Source: JAAGZL01 sp050290785 (GTDB taxonomy: Bacteria; Pseudomonadota; Gammaproteobacteria; Chromatiales; Chromatiaceae). Taken from it: DNA of 60,359 nt. Positions within the stretch are counted from its first letter, which is position 1; every line of letters begins with the position of its first letter. Position numbers and translations under genes: made by a program. Of this stretch, positions 26,368 to 35,991 are shown in pieces. The notes under the pieces are model-generated. The model was not told the origin of the DNA. It saw only the letters and a list, made by a program, of their open reading frames with translations, and searched no databases. The stretch lies in contig JBNKIR010000005.1 of assembly GCA_050290785.1 (NCBI GenBank), forward strand, positions 1 to 60,359. The letters are read 5' to 3'.

Positions 26368-28275
26368 CTAATTATCTTTAAGCTTGCGATAGAGCGTCTG
26401 CCTGCTGATGCCTAGGTGACGCGCCGCCCTGGATACGTTGCCGCGGCAATCTTCCAGGGTGTGCCGAATCACCGAGAGTGAGAGCTCTTTTAGATTCTTG
26501 GGCGTCCGCAGCCTGTCCTCGGGAACCCGCGGCATTTCGGTAAGCTCTTCGATCAGATCCTCCGGAAGGTGTCTCCTCTCGATGCAATCCTCTCCCTGAT
26601 CCAACATGGCGCTGGCGGTGCGTAATACGTTGGCGTACTGACGCAGGTTCCCAGGCCATGAATGGGTGCTGAACTGCGATAACAGGTTGGGAGAAAGGGT
26701 GACACGACGATCCGGATTGATGTCGGCCAGGATGCGCTCGGTCAATACCTGCAGATCCGTGCGCTCACGTAGTGCCGGCAGGCTCAGGGCCAGTCCGTTG
26801 ATACGGTAGTAGAGGTCACGGCGGAATGCGCCCTTCTCCACCTCCTCACGCAACTGGCGATGGGTGGCGCAGATCAGGTTGAACTCCACATCGATCTCCC
26901 TGCCGCCACCGAGCGGGGTAACCTTGCGTTCCTGTAATACGCGCAGCAGGCGGGTCTGCATCGACAGCGGCATATCCCCGATCTCGTCCAGGAACAGCGT
27001 GCCCCCGTGTGCCTCGCGCAGACGCCCCTGGTAACCATCGCGCCGTGCCCCGGTAAAGGCGCCGGCGCTATAGCCGAACAGTTCGGCCTCAATCAGGTTT
27101 TCCGGTAAGGCCGAGCAGTTGATGGCGATGAATGGACCATCGCGGCCGGGGCCGCTTTCATGCACGGCGCGGGCGAAATACTCCTTACCAACACCGGACT
27201 CGCCATGAATCAGTAGTGAAATCTGCTTACCCATGATGCGTCGCGCCTTATCGGCGGCCCTGCTCCAGGCAGCATCGCCGCTGTCTAGCTTGGAGAGGGC
27301 GTCTTCCGGCACCGTGGACGCGGATGTAGCGGCATGGGTATGGATCGTCGCCCGTTCCATATACACCTGAGCGAACAACTCGCAACCACCCCGCAGTCGA
27401 ACCTGCATCGGCTGACCGCGGCGTTGCCTGTGGTGTCTCAACAGACCATCGACCCCGGTCTCAAGCACACGGTTTAATCTTATTACGCCCAGATCAAGCG
27501 TGGTAAGACGCAACATGGAGAGACCGGTACGATTGGCGCCGACGATCCTACCGTCTTCCGACAGGGTTATGATCCCCTCGGCTACGGTGCCGATACCCTC
27601 AGGATAGGCATGCAGGCGCAGGCATATCTGATGTTGCCGATCGGCCAGCACCAGTCGATTTTCGATCATGCGTGCGGCCATCCCCACCAGTCCCAGCGTA
27701 TGGGGATGCCGTCTGCGGTTATCCCCGGACACATCGATAACACCCAGCAGTGTACCGTCCGCCGCCATGATCGGGGCTGCGGCGCAGGTGAGAAAACCGT
27801 TGCGTTCCAGGTAATGTTCGCCGCCGTTGATCTCCACGCTATCTACCTCGGCCAGGGCGGTGCCAATGGCGTTGGTGCCGCGATACCGCTCCTGCCAGGA
27901 TGCGCCTATGGACAGCGCCACCCGCTCGGCCTTGTTCAGAAAATCCACATCGCCCATGGTCTGCATCAGTGTCGCACGCCGATCGGCCAGTATGATCATG
28001 CTGTGACTATGCCGCATCTGTTCGTAGAGATATTCCATCACCGGGCGGGAGTGGGCCAGCAGATCGTGGTTGCGCGACAGGACCTGGCGCAGCTGGTTAC
28101 CGGTGAGGTGTTCAGCCTCGGCCAGCCTGCCGGTCGGTGACAGGCCAGCGGCAAGGCTGCGCTGCCAGGATTGGGCCACGCGTTCGTTTATGACGATATC
28201 GGACGGACAGTCGCCATGCTCCAACAGGTGCATGCGTGCTTTGCGCAGATCCGCCGCGGCTAATGCGGTGTTCAT
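26368..28275 (-). CDS. Sigma-54-dependent activator, AcoR type (GAF, AAA+, Fis)
   Basis: 635 residues. The N-terminal region has an AcoR-like start (RVAQSWQRSLAAGLSP) and a GAF sensor at about 75-205. The AAA+ domain at about 330-560 has Walker A GESGVGKE, the sigma-54 contact motif GAFTGA and Walker B LFLDEIGDM. A Fis-type helix-turn-helix ends the protein (NVSRAARHLGISRQTLYRKL). It activates RNA polymerase-sigma-54 from an upstream site. It is divergent from an aldehyde dehydrogenase with a sigma-54 promoter, its probable target. Relatives answer acetoin, ethanol or similar; the ligand here is unknown. Confidence 0.92.
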   Translation of the reverse strand: MNTALAAADLRKARMHLLEHGDCPSDIVINERVAQSWQRSLAAGLSPTGRLAEAEHLTGNQLRQVLSRNHDLLAHSRPVMEYLYEQMRHSHSMIILADRRATLMQTMGDVDFLNKAERVALSIGASWQERYRGTNAIGTALAEVDSVEINGGEHYLERNGFLTCAAAPIMAADGTLLGVIDVSGDNRRRHPHTLGLVGMAARMIENRLVLADRQHQICLRLHAYPEGIGTVAEGIITLSEDGRIVGANRTGLSMLRLTTLDLGVIRLNRVLETGVDGLLRHHRQRRGQPMQVRLRGGCELFAQVYMERATIHTHAATSASTVPEDALSKLDSGDAAWSRAADKARRIMGKQISLLIHGESGVGKEYFARAVHESGPGRDGPFIAINCSALPENLIEAELFGYSAGAFTGARRDGYQGRLREAHGGTLFLDEIGDMPLSMQTRLLRVLQERKVTPLGGGREIDVEFNLICATHRQLREEVEKGAFRRDLYYRINGLALSLPALRERTDLQVLTERILADINPDRRVTLSPNLLSQFSTHSWPGNLRQYANVLRTASAMLDQGEDCIERRHLPEDLIEELTEMPRVPEDRLRTPKNLKELSLSVIRHTLEDCRGNVSRAARHLGISRQTLYRKLKDN

Positions 28276-28482
28276 GCGGTACTCCTCGGAAGGGGGATCA
28301 CCCGGACATATATCAGTATTGTAGAGATACGAGGCTGACGCAAGCGTATCACCTGCACATCCGTAGCAACTGTAACATTTTGAGACAGGTGTAAGATTCT
28401 TTAACGTTCCAAAATATGTCAGCGCAAGCGCGTCATATAAATTAGTCCTTATAAATCAATATGTTTTACCTACACGTTGGAT

Positions 28483-28498
28483 TGGCACGCAATTTGAG
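28483..28498 (+). promoter_or_regulatory. Sigma-54 promoter of the aldehyde dehydrogenase gene
   Basis: TGGCACG-CAAT-TTGAG: the -24 GG is perfect and the -12 reads TTGA instead of TTGC. It lies 72 bases before the start codon. The 294-base divergent spacer upstream also holds CTGTAACATTTTGAGACAG (28367-28385), a possible activator site of the regulator. Confidence 0.75.
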
Positions 28499-28569
28499 AA
28501 TATCCATGCAGAACAGTACCAACAAAGGGTGGATTACTGCCTATCAAACCAACTAAAGAGGAAAACATC

Positions 28570-30090
28570 ATGATTTACGGAGCACCTGGAACGGCCGATG
28601 CCAAGATCAAATACAAAGATAAGTATGACAACTTCATCGGGGGAAAATGGGTACCACCAGTAAATGGTGAATACTTCGATGTGATTACCCCTATCAGCGG
28701 CAAGGTCTACACCCAGACCTCACGTTCCGGCCCTGAGGATATCGAACGAGCACTGGATGCCGCCCACGCCGCGGCCGACGCCTGGGGTAAGACATCCGTA
28801 GCAGAACGCTCCAGCATCCTACTCAAGATTGCCGACCGCCTGGAAGAGAATCTTGAGATCCTGGCCTACGCCGAGACCGTAGACAACGGCAAACCAATCC
28901 GTGAGACCCTGGCCGCCGACGTCCCGCTCTCCATAGACCATTTCCGCTACTTCGCTGGCGCCCTGCGCGCCCAGGAAGGCAGCATCGGTGATCTGGACGA
29001 AAACACCGTCGCCTACCACTTCCACGAGCCACTGGGCGTAGTGGGACAGATCATCCCCTGGAACTTTCCGCTACTCATGGCCGCATGGAAAATGGCCCCG
29101 GCCCTGGGCGCCGGCAACTGCATAGTGCTGAAGCCATCCACCGCCACCCCGATCAGCATCATAATCCTGGTGGAACTCATCGCTGACCTATTGCCACCCG
29201 GCGTACTGAACGTGGTAAACGGCTTCGGCCGTGATGCCGGCATGTCTCTGGCCAACAGCAATCGCATCGCCAAGATCGCCTTCACCGGATCCACCAGCGT
29301 CGGCCGTGTCATCGCCCAGGCCGCGGCCAACAACCTGATCCCGGCCACCCTGGAGTTGGGTGGTAAGTCGCCCAACATCTTCTTCGAAGACGTGATGGCC
29401 AAGGATGACTCCTTCCTGGATAAGGCCATAGAGGGCCTGGTGCTGTTCGCCTTTAATCAGGGCGAGGTATGTACCTGCCCCAGCCGTGCCCTGATCCAGG
29501 AATCCATCTACGATGCATTCATGGAGCGCGTACTCAAGCGTGTAGCCGCCATCAAACGCGGCAGCCCGCTCGACACCGATACCATGATGGGTGCACAGGC
29601 ATCGCAAGAGCAGTTGAGCAAGATCCTATCCTATATGGAACTGGGTAAGGAGGAAGGTGCAGAGTGCCTGATAGGCGGCGAACAGGAGCACCTGGACGGC
29701 GACCTGGAGGGAGGATTTTACATCAAGCCTACCCTGTTCAAGGGCCACAACAAGATGCGTATCTTTCAGGAGGAGATCTTCGGGCCGGTACTTGCGGTCA
29801 CCACCTTCAAGGACGAGGCAGAGGCACTGGAGATCGCCAACGACACCATCTATGGTCTCGGAGCCGGCGTCTGGAGCCGCAATGGCAACATAGCCTACCG
29901 CATGGGCCGCGGCATCAAGGCCGGACGCGTCTGGACCAACTGTTATCACGCCTACCCGGCCCATGCCGCCTTCGGTGGTTACAAGGAATCCGGTATCGGC
30001 CGTGAGACCCATAAGATGATGTTGGATCACTATCAGCAGACCAAGAATCTGCTGGTCAGCTACAGCGAAGAGAAACTCGGCTTCTTCTAG
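28570..30090 (+). CDS. NAD-dependent aldehyde dehydrogenase (ExaC/AcoD type)
   Basis: 506 residues, ATG preceded by AGAGG. It oxidises an aldehyde to the acid with NAD. Motifs: GVVGQIIPWNFPLLMAAWK, AFTGSTSVGR (cofactor loop), LELGGKSPN with the general base Glu, and FNQGEVCTCPSRALI with the nucleophile Cys; the C-terminus has AAFGGYKESGIGRE. The divergent sigma-54 activator and the downstream DUF779 gene are the usual partners of acetaldehyde dehydrogenases in ethanol or acetoin use. Exact substrate is inference. Confidence 0.94.
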   Translation: MIYGAPGTADAKIKYKDKYDNFIGGKWVPPVNGEYFDVITPISGKVYTQTSRSGPEDIERALDAAHAAADAWGKTSVAERSSILLKIADRLEENLEILAYAETVDNGKPIRETLAADVPLSIDHFRYFAGALRAQEGSIGDLDENTVAYHFHEPLGVVGQIIPWNFPLLMAAWKMAPALGAGNCIVLKPSTATPISIIILVELIADLLPPGVLNVVNGFGRDAGMSLANSNRIAKIAFTGSTSVGRVIAQAAANNLIPATLELGGKSPNIFFEDVMAKDDSFLDKAIEGLVLFAFNQGEVCTCPSRALIQESIYDAFMERVLKRVAAIKRGSPLDTDTMMGAQASQEQLSKILSYMELGKEEGAECLIGGEQEHLDGDLEGGFYIKPTLFKGHNKMRIFQEEIFGPVLAVTTFKDEAEALEIANDTIYGLGAGVWSRNGNIAYRMGRGIKAGRVWTNCYHAYPAHAAFGGYKESGIGRETHKMMLDHYQQTKNLLVSYSEEKLGFF

Positions 30091-30109
30091 GGCAGTGTTG
30101 GTACCCCTT

Positions 30110-30136
30110 GCGGGGCGGGTCACCGCCCCGCATTTT
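30110..30136 (+). terminator. Strong hairpin between the aldehyde dehydrogenase and DUF779 genes
   Basis: GCGGGGCGG (30110-30118), loop GTCA, CCGCCCCGC (30123-30131), then ATTTT. It lies only 13 bases before the DUF779 start, so it could cut down expression of the second gene or protect the upstream mRNA end. Confidence 0.65.
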
Positions 30137-30148
30137 CTGGAGCATGTC

Positions 30149-30556
30149 ATGGTCGAAAAGGTAATCGCTACCGCAGCGGCGCTGGAACTGATCGAAATCC
30201 TGAAACAGAAACACGGTAACGAACTGCTCTTTCACCAATCGGGCGGCTGCTGCGACAACAGCTCGGCCAACTGTTTTTTGCCGGGCGAACTCACCATCGG
30301 ACCCCACGATGAATACCTGGGCGACATCGGCGGCTGTCCTTTCTACATGAGCAAGTCCCAGTACCAGTACTGGAAACACACCCAGCTGATTATCGATATC
30401 ATCGATGGAGGCGGTGACACCTTCTCCCTGGAAGGCCCTGAGGGCAAGGCATTTCACACCCGCTCACGGGTATTCAGTGCAGACGAGATGGCGGAGCTGG
30501 GATTGAGTACGGATAATATCCCGACCCCTCTATGCCAGGTAGACAAAAAGGAGTGA
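30149..30556 (+). CDS. DUF779 family protein
   Basis: 135 residues from the ATG at 30149, chosen for the TGGAG site; an in-frame extension to 30095 would run through the hairpin. The family core is HQSGGCCDNSSANCF, with closely spaced cysteines, then IGGCPFYMSKSQYQYWKH and GPEGKAFHTRSRVF. Members are regularly found next to acetaldehyde dehydrogenases; the biochemical role is not known, though the cysteines suggest metal or thiol chemistry. Confidence 0.9.
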   Translation: MVEKVIATAAALELIEILKQKHGNELLFHQSGGCCDNSSANCFLPGELTIGPHDEYLGDIGGCPFYMSKSQYQYWKHTQLIIDIIDGGGDTFSLEGPEGKAFHTRSRVFSADEMAELGLSTDNIPTPLCQVDKKE

Positions 30557-30578
30557 GGTTGCAATCGTTGCTGTTGTT

Positions 30579-30611
30579 GATGGGCCTGCAATTGCAGGCC
30601 CATCTCTTTTT
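30579..30611 (+). terminator. Intrinsic terminator after the DUF779 gene
   Basis: A perfect 26-base palindrome (arms GATGGGCCTGCAA / TTGCAGGCCCATC, 30579-30604) followed by TCTTTTT. Ends the aldehyde dehydrogenase operon. Confidence 0.88.
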
Positions 30612-30727
30612 CAGCACCACAGACCTGTAATCTATTGTTAATTTTCAGTTTTTCCATTTATCCCAAGTAATTGCTAATCTATATGTTTAAGCCAGCGGTT
30701 TCTTCGGGCCAACATAATTGAAAATAT

Positions 30728-31171
30728 ATGGGTAAAGTGCACAGGACCATCGCCAGATATTCATCCTACTACCATGGGTGGTGTCTGGCATTCGGAGAGC
30801 ACAAAATCCACTACGATGAGGATTTGACCATCAACTGGGTCGAAGGCGAATTCCAGATGGGGTTTGCCGTCTCCACAGACAAGACCAGACCCATATACCG
30901 GGAACTGCTTAGACATAGGGATGAGATACCCAGAGTTGAGATCTCCGAAACCAGGGTAAAGATCAACGAGCTGGAGTATGAATTCGCCAGAAAAGAGGCG
31001 GCCGGGGCCAAAAGATTCATCCAGTATGTGAGGGAACACAGGCAGCTGCACATGTTCCTGACCAGCCACTTCTGCTATCCGCCCCGGACCAGGATCATTA
31101 CCTTCTCTCCCAAAAAACCGACCATCATCCTGTATAAAGAGATAGCCCCGATCGAGCTGATCCTGGTTTAA
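30728..31171 (+). CDS. Hypothetical protein, 147 residues
   Basis: Not recognised. Soluble and rich in basic and aromatic residues; no signal peptide, membrane helix or known motif. It opens MGKVHRTIARYSSYYHGWCL and has a helical middle (ISETRVKINELEYEFARKEA). No clear ribosome site, but the codon pattern and the lack of competing frames support coding. It stands alone between the DUF779 terminator and the convergent amidotransferase gene, with a 9-base gap to the latter. Confidence 0.6.
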   Translation: MGKVHRTIARYSSYYHGWCLAFGEHKIHYDEDLTINWVEGEFQMGFAVSTDKTRPIYRELLRHRDEIPRVEISETRVKINELEYEFARKEAAGAKRFIQYVREHRQLHMFLTSHFCYPPRTRIITFSPKKPTIILYKEIAPIELILV

Positions 31172-31180
31172 ACCCGAGCC

Positions 31181-31867
31181 TTACCGTGTAACAAACTCCA
31201 GAACAGACTTCATCATACTGTTGATGGAGTTATAGCGGTCATCATCCACACCCAGTATCTCATGCTCGCTCTGCACATATCTGGATGCTATCAACTCATC
31301 ACGGCAGTTCTCCACCAGACCATGCGCCGACTCCGGGGTGGTCTCCAGATGAAACTGCAGCCCGATTACGCAAGCACCTAATTGAAATGCCTGATTCACA
31401 CAGCCCTCACTGCTCGCCAGAAGCCTTGCTCCGCTTGGCAGATCAAAGGTCTCACCGTGCCAGTGGAACACCTGAGTTGACACCGGAAAGCTGAATAGAG
31501 AGACGGAGTCTTGAGATATGCCATGCACCGGAAACCAACCTATTTCCTTCTCTGCATTCTTATACACCTTGGCACCCATGGCACTCGCAATAAGCTGCGC
31601 ACCCAGGCAAATACCCAAAACCGGCTTGCCCTGTTCTATGGCAGCGCGAATAAACTCTTTTTCCGGAACCAACCAAGGGTATTCGACTTCATCATTCACG
31701 CTCATGGGACCGCCCATGGCGATAACCAGATCAACCTCGTCGAGATCGGGAAAACTTGTTGACTCAAATAATTTGGTGCTGGTGATGGAATACCCGGAGG
31801 ATTCAAGCCAGGACTCGATACTACCCAGGCCTTCGAAGGGGACGTGTTGTAGGTAATGGGCTCGCAT
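31181..31867 (-). CDS. Class I glutamine amidotransferase-like protein
   Basis: 228 residues from the ATG at 31867 (RAHYLQHVPFEGLGSI), preceded by AGGG; a longer frame to 31975 would add an unlikely hydrophobic stretch. The catalytic triad is visible: Cys in KPVLGICLGAQLIASAMG, and His and Glu in LQFHLETTPES. Family proteins resemble GuaA-type amidotransferase domains acting alone; the acceptor is not known. It is divergent from rhlE. Confidence 0.88.
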   Translation of the reverse strand: MRAHYLQHVPFEGLGSIESWLESSGYSITSTKLFESTSFPDLDEVDLVIAMGGPMSVNDEVEYPWLVPEKEFIRAAIEQGKPVLGICLGAQLIASAMGAKVYKNAEKEIGWFPVHGISQDSVSLFSFPVSTQVFHWHGETFDLPSGARLLASSEGCVNQAFQLGACVIGLQFHLETTPESAHGLVENCRDELIASRYVQSEHEILGVDDDRYNSINSMMKSVLEFVTR

Positions 31868-31947
31868 AGTGTTCCCTATGTATATGCCAGTAATGCTGGA
31901 ATGATTCTGCCCCATAGTGAGTAAATATGGAATAAAAACAAATAAAA

Positions 31948-31976
31948 CAGACAACCAGCCAATACTTAGGTACAAT
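31948..31976 (+). promoter_or_regulatory. Predicted promoter of rhlE with a long leader
   Basis: CAGACA (31948-31953), 17-base spacer, TACAAT (31971-31976). The leader to the ATG at 32159 is about 175 bases and contains a hairpin AGCGAC/GTCGCT (32011-32028), then a run GAAAAAGTTTTT. Confidence 0.5.
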
Positions 31977-32158
31977 GCCCGGCTTCGGGTGCTGACCGGT
32001 TGGCATCCTTAGCGACAATAAGGTCGCTGAAAAAGTTTTTGAGCCGTTTGTCCCACCATTTCAGGACCTCCCGCTTAGTAACAATTCATTTATCCAGCCC
32101 AGACCGGACCCCGTCAGCAATTGCTGTAACAGGGAGGGCGAGACTGGAGTTATAACCA

Positions 32159-33559
32159 ATGTCATTTGATTCACTCGGCCTTTCGGCCGAACTCCTGCGC
32201 GCAATCAGCGAACAGGGCTACACCAAACCAACCCCTATCCAGAGCAAGGCAATCCCTATTATTCTGGAAGGCAAAGACGTATTAGGCGGCGCCCAGACAG
32301 GCACCGGCAAGACCGCCGGTTTTACCCTACCCCTGCTACAACGCCTGAACCAAAACCCTGCAGCGAATGGACGTCGCCCCATACGGGCCCTGGTCCTTAC
32401 CCCCACCCGTGAACTGGCTGCCCAGGTGGGTGCCAGCGTAGAGACATACGGACGGCATCTTCCTCTGAGATCATCTGTGGTCTTTGGCGGAGTGAAGATC
32501 AATCCCCAGATTGCCAAACTCAAACAGGGTGTTGATATCCTGGTGGCAACACCGGGAAGACTGTTGGATCATGCCGGCCAGAAGACGGTGGATCTGTCAC
32601 AGGTTGAGATCCTGGTACTGGACGAAGCAGACCGCATGTTAGACATGGGCTTCATTCACGATATCCGCAAGGTAATGGCCCTGATGCCGAAAAGTTCCAC
32701 CCGCCAGACCCTGCTGTTCTCCGCCACCTTCTCAGACGAGATTAAACAACTCGCTGACCGCCTGCTTAACCGCCCAGAACTGATTGAGGTTGCACGCCGC
32801 AACACAACCGCTGAGCGGATCGCGCAGGTAGTACATCCGGTGGACAAAAAACGCAAACAAGAACTACTTAGCTACTTGATTGGCTTTAACAACTGGCGCC
32901 AGGTTCTGGTATTTACCCGCACCAAACACGGTGCCAACCGGCTAGCCAAACAACTGGAAAGAGATGGGCTCAGTGCCGCCGCCATCCATGGCAATAAAAG
33001 CCAGGGTGCCCGCACCCGTGCTCTGGCAGATTTCAAGAGTGGTGAGGTTCGCGTACTGGTCGCCACCGATATCGCCGCTCGCGGCCTGGACATTGACCAA
33101 CTGCCCCATGTAGTAAATTTTGAACTCCCCAACGTGCCGGAAGACTACGTACATCGCATCGGTCGTACCGGTCGCGCCGGCAACGAGGGCGAGGCAGTTT
33201 CACTGGTATGTGTAGACGAACACAAACTGTTACGGGATATCGAACGACTGCTTAAGAGCGATATCCCCAAGGTTACGCTTGATGGTTATCAGCCAGATCC
33301 CAGCATCAAGGCAGAACCCATCAAAAATGGTAGGAGTGGCAACGGTCGCTCCCAGCCACAAAAAAATGCTCAAGGCCGTAACCACAACAAGCCACCAACC
33401 GTGAAGTCGCCAGACAGCCAACGCGCTTCTGCCAAACCTGCGCAAAAGAAGGTTAAACGAAAACCCAATGGTGCCACTTCCAAACAACAGGTCTGGAGCC
33501 TGCGCAAAGCTCTTGGTAGAGAACGTGCATCATTGTTAGGTGGTGGTAGTAGAGACTAG
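32159..33559 (+). CDS. rhlE: DEAD-box RNA helicase, RhlE type
   Basis: 466 residues. Order of motifs: Q motif GYTKPTPIQSKAIP, I AQTGTGKT, Ia PTREL, II DEAD, III SAT, and VI HRIGRTGRAG. The C-terminal 90 residues are basic and low in complexity (KPAQKKVKRKPNGATSK), typical of RhlE tails that bind RNA. It helps RNA unwinding, ribosome assembly and cold adaptation. The start follows TGGAG. A GC-rich hairpin follows the stop at 33576-33596. Confidence 0.93.
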   Translation: MSFDSLGLSAELLRAISEQGYTKPTPIQSKAIPIILEGKDVLGGAQTGTGKTAGFTLPLLQRLNQNPAANGRRPIRALVLTPTRELAAQVGASVETYGRHLPLRSSVVFGGVKINPQIAKLKQGVDILVATPGRLLDHAGQKTVDLSQVEILVLDEADRMLDMGFIHDIRKVMALMPKSSTRQTLLFSATFSDEIKQLADRLLNRPELIEVARRNTTAERIAQVVHPVDKKRKQELLSYLIGFNNWRQVLVFTRTKHGANRLAKQLERDGLSAAAIHGNKSQGARTRALADFKSGEVRVLVATDIAARGLDIDQLPHVVNFELPNVPEDYVHRIGRTGRAGNEGEAVSLVCVDEHKLLRDIERLLKSDIPKVTLDGYQPDPSIKAEPIKNGRSGNGRSQPQKNAQGRNHNKPPTVKSPDSQRASAKPAQKKVKRKPNGATSKQQVWSLRKALGRERASLLGGGSRD

Positions 33560-33575
33560 AGATAAGCATACGTCA

Positions 33576-33596
33576 CCCCGCTGCCTGACAGCGGGG
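33576..33596. terminator. Hairpin between convergent rhlE and DUF2130 genes
   Basis: CCCCGCTG (33576-33583), loop CCTGA, CAGCGGGG (33589-33596). No T-run on either side, so it is a weak terminator or a transcript-end stabiliser. Confidence 0.45.
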
Positions 33597-33614
33597 GATA
33601 GGTTAACAAACCTT

Positions 33615-34817
33615 TTATTCAGTATCAGAACCCTCTTGATCTTTGAGATCCTCAAACTTGGCAGCCATCGTAGGATTACGTCGAGTTAATTTCTTGACCG
33701 TAACATCCTGCGCCTTGTCGTTTGCGAGGCGAAGATTCCGATCTGTGCTAAGTAGAGCGTCTTTTGTCTTCTGCAGGTGATCGATCGATTTATCAATCTC
33801 ATCAATCGCTGTCTGAAATTTCCTGGATGCAAGATCATAGTTCTTGGCAAATGCGGTTTTGAATTTATCCAGGTCGTTTTCAAAGTTGGTGACATCGATG
33901 TTTTGCGCCTTAACCAGCGCAAGCTCTGACTTGTATTCCAGCGAATTCATAGCCGCGTTGCGCAACAGCGTAATGATGGGGATAAAAAACTGTGGTCGCA
34001 CCACGTACATCTTCGGGTAGCGGTGAAACACGTCAACGATTCCGGTGTTGTAGAGTTCGCTGTCGGGTTCGAGCAGTGATACCAACACTGCGTACTCGCA
34101 ACCCTTCTCGTTACGATCCTTATCGAGTTCCTTTAGAAAGTCCTCGTTCTTTTTCTTGGTTGCCGTGGTATCGCTTTCGTTCTTCATCTCAAACATGATC
34201 GAAACGATCTCAGTACCAGCCTCATCCGAGTCGCGAAAGATGTAGTCGCCCTTGCTGCCGGTGCTCGCATCATTGTCCTTCTCGAAATAGGCGCGCGGAA
34301 AGGCTGTAGCCCGAATACGGTTGAACTCGGTCTCGCAGTGTTGTTCGAGGGTTTCGCCGACCATCTTGGTCGATAGACGGACTTTCATATCCTTAAGACG
34401 TTCAATCGCGTCGTCACGATCCTTGATCTGCGTTTCATATTTGTCTTTGAGCGACTTCTCGGCGAGCTGCTTTTCCAGCTCTACCTGCCTGAGGCTGTTC
34501 TTCAGTTCATCGCGCTCCTTCTCGACCGCATTGACAGCCTCAGTGATTGCGAGCTTCTGAGCAACTTCGTTGTTATCTAGCTTCGCTTTCAGATCCTGAA
34601 TCTCAACATCTTTGGCCGCAGCGGTCTTCAGCATTTCGCTACTGACTTGTTCTCTGGCAAGCTCAACCGCGGTTCGCTTATCCTTCTCGGCCAGCTCGAG
34701 CCTCTCATGCAACTGCCGCTCGAACTCGCTGTCGCGCACCTGTTTCAGGATATCCGCATACCCTGCCTCATCGATCTTGAATGCCTTCCCACAGTGTGGG
34801 CAGATGATTTCATGCAT
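33615..34817 (-). CDS. DUF2130 domain protein with zinc-ribbon and coiled coil
   Basis: 400 residues. The N-terminus has CPHCGKAF, a small zinc-finger-like element. Residues about 25-150 form a long charged coiled coil (ELAREQVSSEMLKTAAAKD). The DUF2130 domain follows (GDYIFRDSDEAGTEIVSIMF, then KKKNEDFLKELDKDRNEKG), with a further coiled segment at the end. DUF2130 resembles nuclease-like folds but no function is known. It is flanked by unrelated genes and may be a mobile accessory gene. Confidence 0.88.
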   Translation of the reverse strand: MHEIICPHCGKAFKIDEAGYADILKQVRDSEFERQLHERLELAEKDKRTAVELAREQVSSEMLKTAAAKDVEIQDLKAKLDNNEVAQKLAITEAVNAVEKERDELKNSLRQVELEKQLAEKSLKDKYETQIKDRDDAIERLKDMKVRLSTKMVGETLEQHCETEFNRIRATAFPRAYFEKDNDASTGSKGDYIFRDSDEAGTEIVSIMFEMKNESDTTATKKKNEDFLKELDKDRNEKGCEYAVLVSLLEPDSELYNTGIVDVFHRYPKMYVVRPQFFIPIITLLRNAAMNSLEYKSELALVKAQNIDVTNFENDLDKFKTAFAKNYDLASRKFQTAIDEIDKSIDHLQKTKDALLSTDRNLRLANDKAQDVTVKKLTRRNPTMAAKFEDLKDQEGSDTE

Positions 34818-34950
34818 ATCTAATTCATCTCCTCATCGATGAAGATTCGTATTACCGTTCTCCATAGAACCCTCTATCTCGGGATTTTATAAACTGCCTG
34901 TCATTGTATACAATTTAATAAAATCATTCTGGTATGGAATTGAGAAAGAT

Positions 34951-35991
34951 ATGCGATACAAAACTATTGGAAATTCCAATCTAAAAGTAAGCCTTATCTG
35001 CCTGGGCAGCATGACCTGGGGTGAACAGAACACTGAGGATGAGGGACATGAGCAGATGGATTTTGCCCTGGCCGAAGGCGTTAATTTCATCGACACGGCA
35101 GAGCTGTATGCCATACCTGCCAGGGCAGAGACCTACGGCCGCACCGAAGAGATCATCGGCACCTGGCTCAAGGCCAGACGTAATCGGGACAAGGTGATCA
35201 TCGCCAGCAAGATGGCCGGCCCCGGCAAGGGCTGGGTCGATCATATACGTAACGGAGAGAGCCGCTTTGACCGCAAGAACATAGAGATAGCACTGAACAA
35301 CTCCCTGAAGAGACTGCAGACCAACTACATCGATCTGTATCAATTGCACTGGCCTGAGCGCAGCACCAACTGTTTCGGGAGACTGGGTTATACCTACAGT
35401 GACGACGAGTTCACCCCCATGGAGGAGACCCTGACCGTCCTGGCAGACTTTATCCGAGAAGGAAAGATACGGTATATCGGCCTATCCAACGAAACCCCAT
35501 GGGGAGTGATGAGGTTCCTGCAGACAGCTGATAATCTGGGACTGCCCCGCGTGGTATCTATCCAAAACCCGTACAGCCTGCTCAACCGCAGCTTTGAGGT
35601 TGGGTTGGCTGAGATAGCCCATCGTGAACAGGTCGGTCTGCTGTCCTACTCGCCACTGGGATTTGGAGTGCTGTCAGGAAAATATCTGGATGGCGGTGGC
35701 GAACCCAAGGATCGTCTTACCAGATTCCCCGACTACGACAGATACAGCAACCCGGAGGCGATGGCCGCCACCCGGGAGTATGTCGCGCTGGCCCGTGAAA
35801 TGGGTATGAGTCCGACCCAGATGGCCCTGGCCTATGTGAACAGCCGGCCCTTCCTGAGCAGCAATATCATCGGCGCCACCAGTATCGAACAGCTGGAGGA
35901 GAACATCGCCAGCATAGATCTGCAACTAGGCACTGATGTCCTGGAGCGGATTGAGGCCATCCACAAAAGATTCCCCATCCCCGCCCCATAA
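34951..35991 (+). CDS. tas: NADP(H)-dependent aldo-keto reductase Tas
   Basis: 346 residues, matching E. coli Tas throughout: CLGSMTWGEQNTEDEGHEQ, FIDTAELYAIPARAETYG with catalytic Tyr, LQTNYIDLYQLHWPERSTNC with His, and IQNPYSLLNRSFEVGLAE. The family reduces carbonyls with NADPH; the natural substrate is unsettled. The stop overlaps the A-run of a leftward terminator for the next gene. Confidence 0.93.
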   Translation: MRYKTIGNSNLKVSLICLGSMTWGEQNTEDEGHEQMDFALAEGVNFIDTAELYAIPARAETYGRTEEIIGTWLKARRNRDKVIIASKMAGPGKGWVDHIRNGESRFDRKNIEIALNNSLKRLQTNYIDLYQLHWPERSTNCFGRLGYTYSDDEFTPMEETLTVLADFIREGKIRYIGLSNETPWGVMRFLQTADNLGLPRVVSIQNPYSLLNRSFEVGLAEIAHREQVGLLSYSPLGFGVLSGKYLDGGGEPKDRLTRFPDYDRYSNPEAMAATREYVALAREMGMSPTQMALAYVNSRPFLSSNIIGATSIEQLEENIASIDLQLGTDVLERIEAIHKRFPIPAP

